Source of the DNA: Clostridiales bacterium
Lineage (GTDB): Bacteria > Bacillota > Clostridia > Saccharofermentanales > Saccharofermentanaceae
Direction of reading: 5' to 3'
Length of the DNA stretch: 64,000 nucleotides
Assembly: GCA_017550385.1 (NCBI GenBank)
Contig: JAFZPJ010000032.1
Coordinates: 1-64,000, forward strand
The translations under genes were made by a program, and so were the position numbers. A model generated the notes under the pieces. That model saw only the letters and a program-made list of their open reading frames with translations. It searched no databases and was not told the DNA's origin. Every line of letters begins with the position of its first letter. Position 1 is the stretch's first letter. This document shows, one piece after another, positions 1 to 7,959 of this stretch.

Positions 1-2
1 TA

Positions 3-113
3 CAAAAAGCTATGGAAGAATACATTGAGTACTACAACAAAGAGAGAATCCAGGTCAAACTGAAAGGACTGACTCCTTGCCAGGCAAGGAATCAGTCCTT
101 ATACTCGTTTTAA
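3..113 (+). CDS. IS3-family transposase OrfB, C-terminal fragment
   Basis: Only the last 36 codons lie in the window; the gene is cut by the left edge. The visible residues include EEYIEYYNKERIQ and LKGLTPCQARNQS, the typical end of the DDE integrase (OrfB) of IS3/IS150-type elements, where the YN..R and L...TP...R blocks are strongly conserved. The stop codon lies just before a terminal inverted repeat. Whether the full element is intact cannot be judged from here. Confidence 0.85.
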   Translation, partial: QKAMEEYIEYYNKERIQVKLKGLTPCQARNQSLYSF

Positions 114-116
114 GCC

Positions 117-140
117 GTCCAACTTTGTGGGTTCACTTCA
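117..140 (+). mobile_element. Right terminal inverted repeat of the IS3-family element
   Basis: The sequence after the transposase stop reads on the minus strand as TGAAGTGAACCCACAAAGTT followed by GGA. This is an IS3-type end (5'-TG...CA-3'), and the plus strand ends in CA at 140. The left end lies outside the window, so the target duplication cannot be checked. Directly beyond it (144-160) is GCGCCGGGC followed by TTTTTATT, which looks like the 3' half of an intrinsic terminator. Confidence 0.7.
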
Positions 141-185
141 TCAGCGCCGGGCTTTTTATTATTTAAATATTAACTATATATACTA

Positions 186-923
186 TTATTCAGTCTCTTC
201 CGGCTCTTTGCCGTCGGGATCACCATCGTCTTCATCTTCGTCTTCGGCTGCCACTTCTGCATCTTCCGGCACATAGTCATCATCGATCTCATCCTCATCC
301 GAAGTTAGCTTTGCTCCGGCCTTCTCGAAAATCCTCTTCAGGAACACCGACTCGAGAAGTGCTACAAGGGCAAAGCCCAGGAAGCACATGATGCTCATGA
401 CCATCACAGGATATACATAGGTAACAAGACCGAGTGCGATAGTGATAATGGCGAAGAAGATGGTAGAAGGTATATTTGCCAGAGACAGGAGCAGCGAGTT
501 CTTGATCACCTGCCTGTTATTCTCCTCGAACCAGGCGATTATGGGGAATGCATACGCCATGCATGAGAATACCGCCAGGAGCAGGAAGTAGATGGCATAC
601 TGGGTCCATCCGAACTGGGGATCAAGGGCTGTATTGATAAGATAGACTTCCCAGCAGAAGAAGCCTGCAATGCCCGCAAGTATTATCCACAGTATAGTAG
701 ACTGCTTGAAGTTATCCTTGAAGCATCTGAAGTATTCATTGAATACATGGGGATTCTCGCCGAGAAGGATCTTGATGGTGATCCTGTTCATGGCGGTGAG
801 AGATGCGCCTATGGTAATGACGGGGATACAGGTCAGGACAAAGCAGAAATTAACGAATATAAGGTTGCAAACTGCCGTAAGGAATATGGTTGCGGGATGT
901 TTCTGACTGAAAAAAGATGCCAT
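186..923 (-). CDS. YesL/DUF624 family membrane protein
   Basis: This 245-residue membrane protein has a short cytoplasmic start and about five hydrophobic segments (roughly residues 12-38, 76-96, 110-130, 147-168 and 172-192). It ends in a very acidic tail of Asp and Glu (about 205-245). The pattern and the start MASFFSQKHPATIFLT match the YesL (DUF624) family. Members usually sit beside carbohydrate ABC transporters and are thought to be accessory membrane proteins; their biochemical role is unknown. A GGAG ribosome site lies 7 bases before the ATG. The gene is transcribed away from the sugar transporter, across an intergenic region holding three TAGCAAT repeats, so it may share the same regulator. 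The long acidic tail is unusual. Confidence 0.75.
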   Translation of the reverse strand: MASFFSQKHPATIFLTAVCNLIFVNFCFVLTCIPVITIGASLTAMNRITIKILLGENPHVFNEYFRCFKDNFKQSTILWIILAGIAGFFCWEVYLINTALDPQFGWTQYAIYFLLLAVFSCMAYAFPIIAWFEENNRQVIKNSLLLSLANIPSTIFFAIITIALGLVTYVYPVMVMSIMCFLGFALVALLESVFLKRIFEKAGAKLTSDEDEIDDDYVPEDAEVAAEDEDEDDGDPDGKEPEETE

Positions 924-970
924 TTTTGACTCCGGTTTTTATAATATGTATAGATTTATAGGGCATATTA

Positions 971-1068
971 TAGCAATCTGTGCAAAGTAATGACAATAGA
1001 GGCCCCAAAATAGCAATATGTGTATAAAAGGAGCAAAAACAGCACAAATTGTAGCAATATGAGCAAAG
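971..1068. promoter_or_regulatory. Three phased TAGCAAT repeats, putative AraC-regulator sites
   Basis: TAGCAATCTGTGCAAAG starts at 971, TAGCAATATGTGTATAA at 1011 and TAGCAATATGAGCAAAG at 1052. Their spacings are 40 and 41 bases, close to four helical turns, and a weaker GAGCAA copy lies at 1031. A -10-like TAAAAT follows at 1089-1094 with no good -35, which suggests an activator-dependent promoter for the transporter operon. The same core recurs upstream of the AraC gene and the GH3 gene. The assignment to the AraC protein is inferred from location only. Confidence 0.55.
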
Positions 1069-1152
1069 AATACTCGGGGGCTTTTGGTTAAAATATCAAT
1101 ACGTGAGAACCGAGACTCGGTTCATCATTCAAAACACGAAGGAGGAAAATTT

Positions 1153-2655
1153 ATGAAAAAAGTTATTGCTAGCCTGCTCTCTGTAGCAATGGTTGCAGCA
1201 ATGGCAGCTGGTTGTACTCAGACTGAGCCCGCTTCTGATGGCGGCGATGCTGGTACACCTGATGCAAGCGCAGCTGATGCTGGTGATGATGGCGACGACG
1301 CTAATGACGACGGCGCTGATGATGGTGAGGAAGATGAAACAACCGCAGAGACAATGTCTTTCGGTACTGGTTCTGAAGTAATCAACCTCTGGTCATTCAC
1401 CAACGAGGTTCCTAACATGATCGGTAAGTACATCGAGCTCCACCCTGAGTTCGGTGAGACCTACACTGTTAAGGTAACAATCATTGCTACAACTGATGGT
1501 GCTTATCAGCCTGCACTCGACGCTGCTCTCGTTAACGGCGGTGAGGATGCTCCTGATATCTACACAGCAGAGGCAGCATTCATCCTGAAGTATACTCAGG
1601 GTGACATGGCAAGCTATGCAGCTACTTACAAGGATCTCGGTATCGATGTAGACGCAGAGATCGCAGCAGCTGACATCGCTCAGTACACAGTTGACATCGG
1701 TTCACGTGACGGCGAAGTTGTTGCTCTCGGTTATCAGGCTACTGGTGGTGCTATGATCTACAGAAGCTCCATCGCTCTTGATACTTGGGGCACAGATGAC
1801 CCGGCTGAGATCGAGGAGATCGTTGGTGCTGGTTCCGGTAACTGGGATAAGTTCTGGGATGCAGCTGATGACCTCGCTGGCAAGGGTTATGCAATCGTTT
1901 CCGGTGACGGCGACGTATGGCACTCTGTTGAGAACTCCAACGAAGCTTGGATCAAGGACGGCGCTCTGAACATGGACACAGGCAGATTCGATCTCTTCGA
2001 TATCTCCTATGACCTCACAGAGAATGGTTGGTCAAACAACACATCTGACTGGACAGAGGGTTGGTACGCTGACATGCAGGGTATCGGTGAGAAGCCTGTT
2101 TTCTGCTTCTTCGGACCTGCTTGGCTCATCAACTACGTCATGGCTGGTAACGTTGGTGGCGACGCTGCACCTGCAGACGGCGACTTCACACAGGGCAACA
2201 CATTTGGTGACTGGAGAGTATGCGCTCCGCCGGTAGGCTTCTTCTGGGGCGGCACATGGCTCCTCGCTAACAAGGACACAGAGCAGAAGGAAGGCGTTGC
2301 TGAGTTCATCGAGTGGGTAACACTTGATTGCTCTGAGACAGGTCTCCAGTATCTCTGGGCTAACGGCACATTCAACGGCGAAGGCGGTACAAAGGACTGC
2401 GTAGCTTCAGGAACAGTTATGGCTATTTCTGATGGTACTCTCGACTTCCTCGGTGGTCAGGACATGTTCCCTGCATTCATCGCTGGTAACGCAAACGCTT
2501 CTGGTGCTAACATGACTCAGTACGACGAGACAATCAACGGTTTCTTCCGTGATGCAGTCAGACAGTATGCTCTCCCTGAGGGTGAGTTCTACGGCGACAA
2601 GGATGCAGCTATTGAGGCATTCGCGTCAAATGTTAACGATAACCTCGTTTTCTAA
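1153..2655 (+). CDS. Sugar ABC transporter substrate-binding lipoprotein
   Basis: This 500-residue extracellular solute-binding protein (family 1) captures a sugar or oligosaccharide outside the cell. The signal peptide ends in a lipobox (MAAGC, Cys21), so it is lipid-anchored. A linker rich in Asp, Ala and Gly (about 25-65) separates the anchor from the binding fold, which begins near SEVINLWSFTNEVPNMI. The ATG at 1153 has GAAGGAGG just upstream; an upstream TTG in frame at 1084 has no ribosome site and overlaps the presumed promoter. Two permease genes follow, after an intrinsic terminator. No ATPase gene is present, so the transporter probably uses a shared MsmX-type ATPase encoded elsewhere. 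The neighbouring GH3 enzyme suggests an oligosaccharide substrate. Confidence 0.85.
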   Translation: MKKVIASLLSVAMVAAMAAGCTQTEPASDGGDAGTPDASAADAGDDGDDANDDGADDGEEDETTAETMSFGTGSEVINLWSFTNEVPNMIGKYIELHPEFGETYTVKVTIIATTDGAYQPALDAALVNGGEDAPDIYTAEAAFILKYTQGDMASYAATYKDLGIDVDAEIAAADIAQYTVDIGSRDGEVVALGYQATGGAMIYRSSIALDTWGTDDPAEIEEIVGAGSGNWDKFWDAADDLAGKGYAIVSGDGDVWHSVENSNEAWIKDGALNMDTGRFDLFDISYDLTENGWSNNTSDWTEGWYADMQGIGEKPVFCFFGPAWLINYVMAGNVGGDAAPADGDFTQGNTFGDWRVCAPPVGFFWGGTWLLANKDTEQKEGVAEFIEWVTLDCSETGLQYLWANGTFNGEGGTKDCVASGTVMAISDGTLDFLGGQDMFPAFIAGNANASGANMTQYDETINGFFRDAVRQYALPEGEFYGDKDAAIEAFASNVNDNLVF

Positions 2656-2684
2656 TGTAACTTAGGATTTTAAGTTGCCTTACG

Positions 2685-2723
2685 ACGGCAGGGTAAATTC
2701 CAGGTTTACCCTGCCGTTTTTTC
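2685..2723 (+). terminator. Intrinsic terminator between binding protein and permeases
   Basis: A 13-bp perfect stem (ACGGCAGGGTAAA at 2685-2697 with its complement at 2705-2717) and a 7-base loop are followed by six T. It lies between the binding protein and the first permease. Leaky termination here would give more binding protein than permease, a common arrangement in such operons. Confidence 0.85.
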
Positions 2724-2750
2724 AAAAATTCCATAGGAGGTTAGGGAGTA

Positions 2751-3722
2751 ATGAACAATAAGAAGCTTGTTAGTTATTCCAAGTATGGCTATATCTTCGC
2801 TATACCGTTCGTTTTAACATTTTTAATTTTTACCCTTTATCCGATCGTTTATACTTTTACAATTGGTTTTACTGATCTCCACGGAGCCGGTCAGACCGAG
2901 CTCAAATTCCTTCCTTCGGTTGGAAAGCCGCTTTTCCAGAATTTCACTGATGTACTTACATCTAATTCTTTCCAGAAGGCTTTCACCAACACCGTAAGGA
3001 TCTGGATCGTAAACTTTATCCCTCAGATGGCTTTTGCTCTTCTGTTCACCGCTTGGTTCACAGACAGACGTACAAAGCTCAAGGGTCAGGGTATATTCAA
3101 GATCCTTTTCTACTTACCGAATATCATCACTTCTGCTACAGTAGCTATTCTCTTCCTTGCACTGTTCGGATATCCTAAGGGACCTATGAACGACATCGTT
3201 CTGGCTCTCGGCATCTCCAAGAAGGCTATTAACTTCACGGCTAATGCAACAACAGTTAGAGGAATTATCGCTTTCATCCAGTTCTGGATGTGGTACGGCT
3301 ACACGATGGTTAACCTCATCGCAGGCGTTATCGGTATCAACCCCGAGATCTTCGAGGCTGCAGAGCTCGATGGTGCCAACAAGACTCAGACATTCTTCCT
3401 GGTTACTATCCCTTGTATCAGATCCATCCTTGTTTATGTACTTGTTACATCACTCATCGGTGGTCTCAACATGTTCGATATTCCGGAAATGTTCATCGGT
3501 AAGAACTGCAACAACGCAGGTTTGACAACAAATATGTACATCCGTAATCAGGCCTTCCTCGGCAGCTATCTCTATGCAAGAGCTGCTGCGGCAAGCGTGA
3601 TCATGTTCATAATCATTTTGATCCTTTGCTTGCTCCTTCTCTTCTTCATGAGAGACAGAGACGAAGCTAAGCTCGCGAAGATTAAGAAGCAGGAGCGTAA
3701 GGCTGCTGCAGCAAGAACTTGA
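2751..3722 (+). CDS. Sugar ABC transporter permease, MalF/UgpA type
   Basis: This 323-residue inner-membrane permease has about six membrane helices, the first at residues 14-36 (YIFAIPFVLTFLIFTLYPIV). The cytoplasmic EAA loop, which docks on the ATPase, is visible as EAAELDGANKTQTFFLVTIP near residues 203-222. The C-terminal end is Lys/Arg rich. A strong site (AGGAGGTTAGGGAG) precedes the ATG. It pairs with the downstream MalG-type permease 16 bases away to form the membrane channel for the sugar delivered by the upstream lipoprotein. Confidence 0.9.
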   Translation: MNNKKLVSYSKYGYIFAIPFVLTFLIFTLYPIVYTFTIGFTDLHGAGQTELKFLPSVGKPLFQNFTDVLTSNSFQKAFTNTVRIWIVNFIPQMAFALLFTAWFTDRRTKLKGQGIFKILFYLPNIITSATVAILFLALFGYPKGPMNDIVLALGISKKAINFTANATTVRGIIAFIQFWMWYGYTMVNLIAGVIGINPEIFEAAELDGANKTQTFFLVTIPCIRSILVYVLVTSLIGGLNMFDIPEMFIGKNCNNAGLTTNMYIRNQAFLGSYLYARAAAASVIMFIIILILCLLLLFFMRDRDEAKLAKIKKQERKAAAART

Positions 3723-3738
3723 GAGGAGGGATTTTTAA

Positions 3739-4602
3739 ATGGCTACAGAAAATAAACTGCATAAAGAATCCGTTGGTTTCAAGATCTTCGAGTACGTGAT
3801 TTGTGTAATCTTCGCTATTCTTTCACTTGCACCGTTCTATATCATGTTCGTGAACGCGACAAGAGGTACATATGAGATCCAGCAGCACGCTATCTCACTT
3901 ATCTCACCTCATCCGTTCCAGAACCTTGCTAAGAACTGGGCAGTATTCAACGGTAAGGACTTCCACCCCGAGACTGGTTTTGTTAACTCATTCATCATCT
4001 CGACAAGTGTTACGATCCTTGCACTCTACTTCTCTTCACTCACAGCTTATTCAATCCAGGCTTATGAGTGGAAGGGTAAGAAGATACTTAACGGTCTCAT
4101 CATGGGTATCATGATGATCCCCGGTACAGTTACTATGATCGGTTTCTATCAGATGGTATATAAGATCCACATGACAAATAGGCTTGAAATGCTTATCATC
4201 CCTGCGATCGCATCACCTATGATGGTTTACTTTATGAAGCAGTATCTCCAGGGTTCACTTTCACTCTCGATCGTTGAATCTGCGAGAATCGACGGCGCAA
4301 GCGAGTTCAGAACATTCAACCAGATCGTTCTCCCTCTCATGAAGCCGGCTATTGCTACACAGGCAATCTTCACTTACGTATCGAGCTGGAACAACCTCTT
4401 TATTCCGTTGATCCTCCTTACGGATAAGTCGAAGTACACTCTGCCTATCGTTGTATCCCTCCTTAAGGGTGATATCTATAAGACAGAGTACGGTTCGGTT
4501 TACCTCGGATTGTCTATCACGGTTCTGCCTCTCATCGTTGTTTATATCTTCCTTTCGAAGTACATCGTTGAGGGTGTCGCACTCGGCGGTACTAAGGGCT
4601 GA
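3739..4602 (+). CDS. Sugar ABC transporter permease, MalG/UgpE type
   Basis: This second membrane subunit of the carbohydrate importer has 287 residues, the usual length for the family. The first helix spans about residues 15-37, and the EAA loop reads ESARIDGASEFRTFNQIVLP (about 181-200). The ribosome site GAGAGGAGGGA lies in the short gap after the first permease, so the two are co-translated. The protein ends VEGVALGGTKG, and the GxxxGxxKG-like C-terminus is characteristic of this group. A terminator follows. Confidence 0.9.
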   Translation: MATENKLHKESVGFKIFEYVICVIFAILSLAPFYIMFVNATRGTYEIQQHAISLISPHPFQNLAKNWAVFNGKDFHPETGFVNSFIISTSVTILALYFSSLTAYSIQAYEWKGKKILNGLIMGIMMIPGTVTMIGFYQMVYKIHMTNRLEMLIIPAIASPMMVYFMKQYLQGSLSLSIVESARIDGASEFRTFNQIVLPLMKPAIATQAIFTYVSSWNNLFIPLILLTDKSKYTLPIVVSLLKGDIYKTEYGSVYLGLSITVLPLIVVYIFLSKYIVEGVALGGTKG

Positions 4603-4634
4603 TACCTTAAGATCAAAGTTTGTACACAAACAAG

Positions 4635-4666
4635 AGAAGCCGGAGTTCATCTCCGGCTTCTTTCTA
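4635..4666 (+). terminator. Terminator of the sugar transporter operon
   Basis: AGAAGCCGGAG at 4635-4645 pairs with CTCCGGCTTCT at 4651-4661 over a 5-base loop, followed by a T-rich run. It closes the binding-protein/permease operon, which faces the AraC gene tail to tail. Confidence 0.8.
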
Positions 4667-4683
4667 TTTAATTTTCCAAAAAG

Positions 4684-4705
4684 AAAGGAGCGTTACAGCT
4701 CCTTT
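4684..4705 (-). terminator. Hairpin overlapping the AraC stop codon
   Basis: AAAGGAGC at 4684-4691 and GCTCCTTT at 4698-4705 form an 8-bp stem whose loop holds the AraC-gene TAA. Read on the minus strand it is followed by CTTTTT. It probably acts as the minus-strand terminator. Confidence 0.55.
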
Positions 4706-5619
4706 TTCCTTCTGAGTTTGTGTCTGTAAGTCGATGGCGAACATCCGTATTGTTTTTTGAAGTTACGGCTCAGGGACGTAAGGTTATTGAAGCCGCATCT
4801 TAATGCGATCTCACTTATCTGAAGGTCCGTCTCTGAAAGCATCTCGACCACGGCCTTGATCTTAAGAGAAGTCTGGTAATCGTAATAAGTCATGCCGGAG
4901 TACTCTTTGAACAGTCTCGAGAAATGGAACTTGGAGTATCCGACGTAGTTTGCTGCTTCTTCCATCGAGATATTATCAGCATAGTGCAGGGACAATCTCT
5001 CGGTAAGACCCTTGAACTTGATATAGATATCTCTTTGCTTATCATTCTGGGATACCAGGATATCCTGCTCATACTCCGTCTTCAGGAGCATTCCGAATAC
5101 TGCCAGAAGATTGGAGAAGATGGGGATCTCCTTGATAGATGACGTATAGAAGAAATACAGATCGCTTATCGCGATCAGCTTGGAATATATGGGGTTATAG
5201 ATATCGGGATAAGTGGTCTCATTGATCACGATGGGCTCGGACAAGAGAGCCTTGAGCTCAGCGTAATCAAAGAAATTCTTCATAAAATCAATGTTGAACA
5301 GGAAGATGATCCTTATGCCTGCCCTGGTACCGGATATCTTGTGGAGCGTGTCAGGCGGAACGATGAGAATATCCTTCTCGTTCAACACGATGGTACGGTC
5401 ATCAAAGACATAAGAATAGCTGCCGTCTGTAGGGATGGCTATCTCGAGTATCGAATGCTTGTGCAGGGGATAGTCTTCAGCCCTGTTGTTATACCAGATC
5501 CTGACATTCGAATTCGGGGCAAAATCGATCTCTTCAACATTATTGCTGACGATCCTTCCCGTGAAATTCTTTATGGGCTGCTGGTAATTGCCCGGAACAG
5601 AGTTGTCGTTGAGGTGCAT
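4693..5619 (-). CDS. AraC-family transcriptional regulator of the sugar locus
   Basis: This 308-residue protein has an N-terminal cupin-like sensor domain (about 30-130; HKHSILEIAIPTDGSYS... and IVPPDTLHKI). Its C-terminal AraC DNA-binding domain carries two helix-turn-helix motifs (about 210-305; SMEEAANYVGYSKFHFSRLF and ISEIALRCGFNNLTSLSRNF). Such proteins bind a sugar and activate uptake and hydrolysis genes. It lies between the transporter operon and a divergent GH3 gene. Its AGGAGGG ribosome site abuts a TAGCAATATA element on the same strand (5636-5645), so it may also regulate itself. The ligand is unknown; a xylo-oligosaccharide or other plant glycan sugar is the best guess from the neighbours. 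Confidence 0.85.
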   Translation of the reverse strand: MHLNDNSVPGNYQQPIKNFTGRIVSNNVEEIDFAPNSNVRIWYNNRAEDYPLHKHSILEIAIPTDGSYSYVFDDRTIVLNEKDILIVPPDTLHKISGTRAGIRIIFLFNIDFMKNFFDYAELKALLSEPIVINETTYPDIYNPIYSKLIAISDLYFFYTSSIKEIPIFSNLLAVFGMLLKTEYEQDILVSQNDKQRDIYIKFKGLTERLSLHYADNISMEEAANYVGYSKFHFSRLFKEYSGMTYYDYQTSLKIKAVVEMLSETDLQISEIALRCGFNNLTSLSRNFKKQYGCSPSTYRHKLRRKKEL

Positions 5620-5635
5620 TGCAGATCAACCCTCC

Positions 5636-5755
5636 TATATTGCTATTTTCAAGAATGATTTTAAAGCAAGATTTGACAAATACAAGTTAACAGTCCGTAA
5701 AATGTAGCAAAAAGCGAGAAATAAACCGTGCTATCTAATAGCAATATAAGTCTGG
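5636..5755. promoter_or_regulatory. TAGCAA elements between AraC and GH3 genes
   Basis: Three copies of the motif seen before the transporter operon occur here: TAGCAATATA on the minus strand at 5636-5645, TAGCAAAAAG at 5705, and TAGCAATATA at 5739. The last lies just before a TATGAT -10-like box at 5762-5767 and would cover its -35 position. This suggests one regulator controls transporter, hydrolase and itself. Confidence 0.5.
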
Positions 5756-5801
5756 AAAATATATGATAAGAATTACTAATCAATACCTGAAGAGGTGCAC
5801 T

Positions 5802-7889
5802 ATGAACAGAGATAAGGCAAGAGAAAGAGCCAGGGAACTGGTCGGTCAGATGACAGTCGAGGAGGCTTGTTCACAGCTCCGCTACGATGCTCCGGCGATC
5901 CCGAGACTTAATATCCCCGAGTACAACTGGTGGTGTGAAGCACTGCATGGCGTCGCAAGGGCAGGTATCGCTACGAGCTTTCCTCAGGCCATAGGTCTGG
6001 GCGCCGCTTTCGACACGGAACTTATGGGGGAGATCGGAGAGATCATAGCTACCGAGGGACGCGCGAAATACAACGAGTACTCAAGCCACGGCGATCGTGA
6101 CATCTACAAGGGCCTGACGTTCTGGTCCCCTAACGTCAACCTCTTCAGAGACCCCAGGTGGGGCAGAGGACAGGAGACCTACGGCGAAGATCCGTACCTT
6201 ATCTCAAGGCTCGCGGTTCCCTTCATCAAAGGTATCCAGGGCGACGGTGAATACATGAAGGGTGCGGCATGTGCAAAGCATTTCGTGGTGCATTCCGGAC
6301 CTGAGGCGTTACGGCACAAGTTCAACGCAACCGCCGGCGAGAAGGATCTTTGGGAGACATACCTGCCTGCTTTCGAAGCATGCGTAAAGGAAGCGGGAGT
6401 AGAGGCCGTGATGGGTGCTTACAACAGGACCAACGGCGAGCCCTGCTGCGGACATTCCTATATCCAGTCGATAATCAAGGATATGTGGGGATTCGAAGGA
6501 CATTTCGTATCCGACTGCTGGGCTATCAGGGATTTCCACGAGAACCATCAGGTTACGAAGAACAACGAGGAGAGTGCCGCGCTCGCGCTTAACAAGGGCT
6601 GCGATCTCAACTGCGGCTGTACTTATGTGCATCTCATGAAGGCTTACAACAAGGGCCTCATTACCGAGGATGCGATCAGGCAGGCTGCGATCCGTCTGTT
6701 CACGACGCGTTTCCTGCTCGGCATGTTCGACAAGACGGAGTGGGACGGCCTTAACTACCTCGACGTCGAAACAAAGGCAAACATAGCGGTTGCCAAGAGA
6801 GCCACAGATGAGAGTATCGTCCTTCTCAAGAATGACGGCATCCTGCCTCTCGATAAGGATAAGGAGCAGGTCATCGCCGTCATCGGCCCCAACGCGGATT
6901 CCAGACGTCCGCTCGTCGGCAACTATTACGGCACTTCTTCCGAATACATCACTGCCATCGAAGGCATCAGGGAAGCAGCAGGCGATAACACGAGGATCGT
7001 CTATTCCGAAGGCTGCGACCTTACGCAGAAGAAGCCTGACGTCCTCTCACGCGAGTACAACTGCATAGCGGAAGCCGAAGCGGTATTAGACAGAGCTGAT
7101 CTTGCAGTCCTAGTTATCGGTCTCGACGAGAGATTCGAGGGTGAAGAGGGAGACCAGGGCAACCAGTATGCTTCCGGAGACAAGCCGGACCTCGCTTTCC
7201 CGAAGCCTCAGCAGAAGCTGATCGATACGGTCATCAAGTCAGGCAAGCCGTTCATCACGGTAGTCATGACGGGCTCTGCGATGGATCTTACGCTCCTGTC
7301 CGAGCATTCTTCCGCCATTATGCAGGCATGGTATCCGGGTGCAAGAGGCGGCCGTTCGATAGGCGACATCATCTTCGGCAAGGTCAATCCTTCAGGCAAG
7401 CTCCCCGTCACCTTCTACAGGAATACGGATGATCTTCCGGATTTCGAGGACTACTCGATGAAGGGAAGGACATACAGATACATCGAGACCGAACCACTCT
7501 ATCCGTTCGGTTATGGTCTTACATACGGCAAGCTCGATATCACGGATGCCGGGATCGAAGGTGACCGTGAGAGTGGTGCCAAGGTCAAGGTGACAGTCAC
7601 CAACAAAGGCGATATCTCCACAACGGAAGTCGTTCAGGTCTACGTAAAGGCAGATGATCCGGATGAAGTCCTGAACACGAAGCTTGCAGCATTCGGCAGA
7701 GTGACATGCGGAGCAGGTGAGACCAAGGAGATCGTCCTGGACATCCCTTCGGATAACTTCAGAGTCGTAAGAGCAGACGGCTCACGCGAACTGCCCGCAG
7801 GCAAGATCAAGGTCTTCGCAGGATTCGGCCAGCCTGATGCAAGGACAGAGGCGCTCACGGGCAAGAAGGCAATAGAGCTTTCCATCTGA
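5802..7889 (+). CDS. Glycoside hydrolase family 3, probable beta-xylosidase/beta-glucosidase
   Basis: This 695-residue exo-glycosidase probably removes terminal beta-linked sugars from oligosaccharides inside the cell, as no signal peptide is present. The (beta/alpha)8 domain starts near residue 14. It contains YNWWCEALHGVAR and GRGQETYGEDPY, typical of the beta-xylosidase-like branch of GH3. The catalytic nucleophile is Asp238 in FVSDCWAI. The second sandwich domain follows (about 330-560), then a fibronectin-III-like domain (about 590-690). The ATG at 5802 has GAAGAGGTG before it; an ATG at 5763 overlaps the likely -10 box and is rejected. The gene stands alone after the AraC gene and ends at a bidirectional terminator. 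Xylosidase versus glucosidase activity cannot be settled by eye. Confidence 0.87.
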   Translation: MNRDKARERARELVGQMTVEEACSQLRYDAPAIPRLNIPEYNWWCEALHGVARAGIATSFPQAIGLGAAFDTELMGEIGEIIATEGRAKYNEYSSHGDRDIYKGLTFWSPNVNLFRDPRWGRGQETYGEDPYLISRLAVPFIKGIQGDGEYMKGAACAKHFVVHSGPEALRHKFNATAGEKDLWETYLPAFEACVKEAGVEAVMGAYNRTNGEPCCGHSYIQSIIKDMWGFEGHFVSDCWAIRDFHENHQVTKNNEESAALALNKGCDLNCGCTYVHLMKAYNKGLITEDAIRQAAIRLFTTRFLLGMFDKTEWDGLNYLDVETKANIAVAKRATDESIVLLKNDGILPLDKDKEQVIAVIGPNADSRRPLVGNYYGTSSEYITAIEGIREAAGDNTRIVYSEGCDLTQKKPDVLSREYNCIAEAEAVLDRADLAVLVIGLDERFEGEEGDQGNQYASGDKPDLAFPKPQQKLIDTVIKSGKPFITVVMTGSAMDLTLLSEHSSAIMQAWYPGARGGRSIGDIIFGKVNPSGKLPVTFYRNTDDLPDFEDYSMKGRTYRYIETEPLYPFGYGLTYGKLDITDAGIEGDRESGAKVKVTVTNKGDISTTEVVQVYVKADDPDEVLNTKLAAFGRVTCGAGETKEIVLDIPSDNFRVVRADGSRELPAGKIKVFAGFGQPDARTEALTGKKAIELSI

Positions 7890-7910
7890 CATAAGATCAA
7901 ATGGCAATAA

Positions 7911-7940
7911 AAAACGGCACTGCAACCGCGGTGCCGTTTT
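7911..7940. terminator. Bidirectional terminator between GH3 gene and prfC
   Basis: AAAACGGCAC and GTGCCGTTTT form a perfect 10-bp stem with a 10-base loop. The A-run and T-run on either side allow it to work for both converging genes. Confidence 0.85.
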
Positions 7941-7959
7941 GTTTATCAGTGAGATCCCC

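Noticed and set aside
1084..1152. Longer reading frame for the sugar-binding protein starting at a TTG
   Set aside because: It has no ribosome site and runs through the presumed promoter; ATG 1153 gives a proper lipoprotein signal after GAAGGAGG.
5763..5801. Earlier ATG for the GH3 enzyme
   Set aside because: It overlaps the probable -10 box and lacks a ribosome site; ATG 5802 has one.
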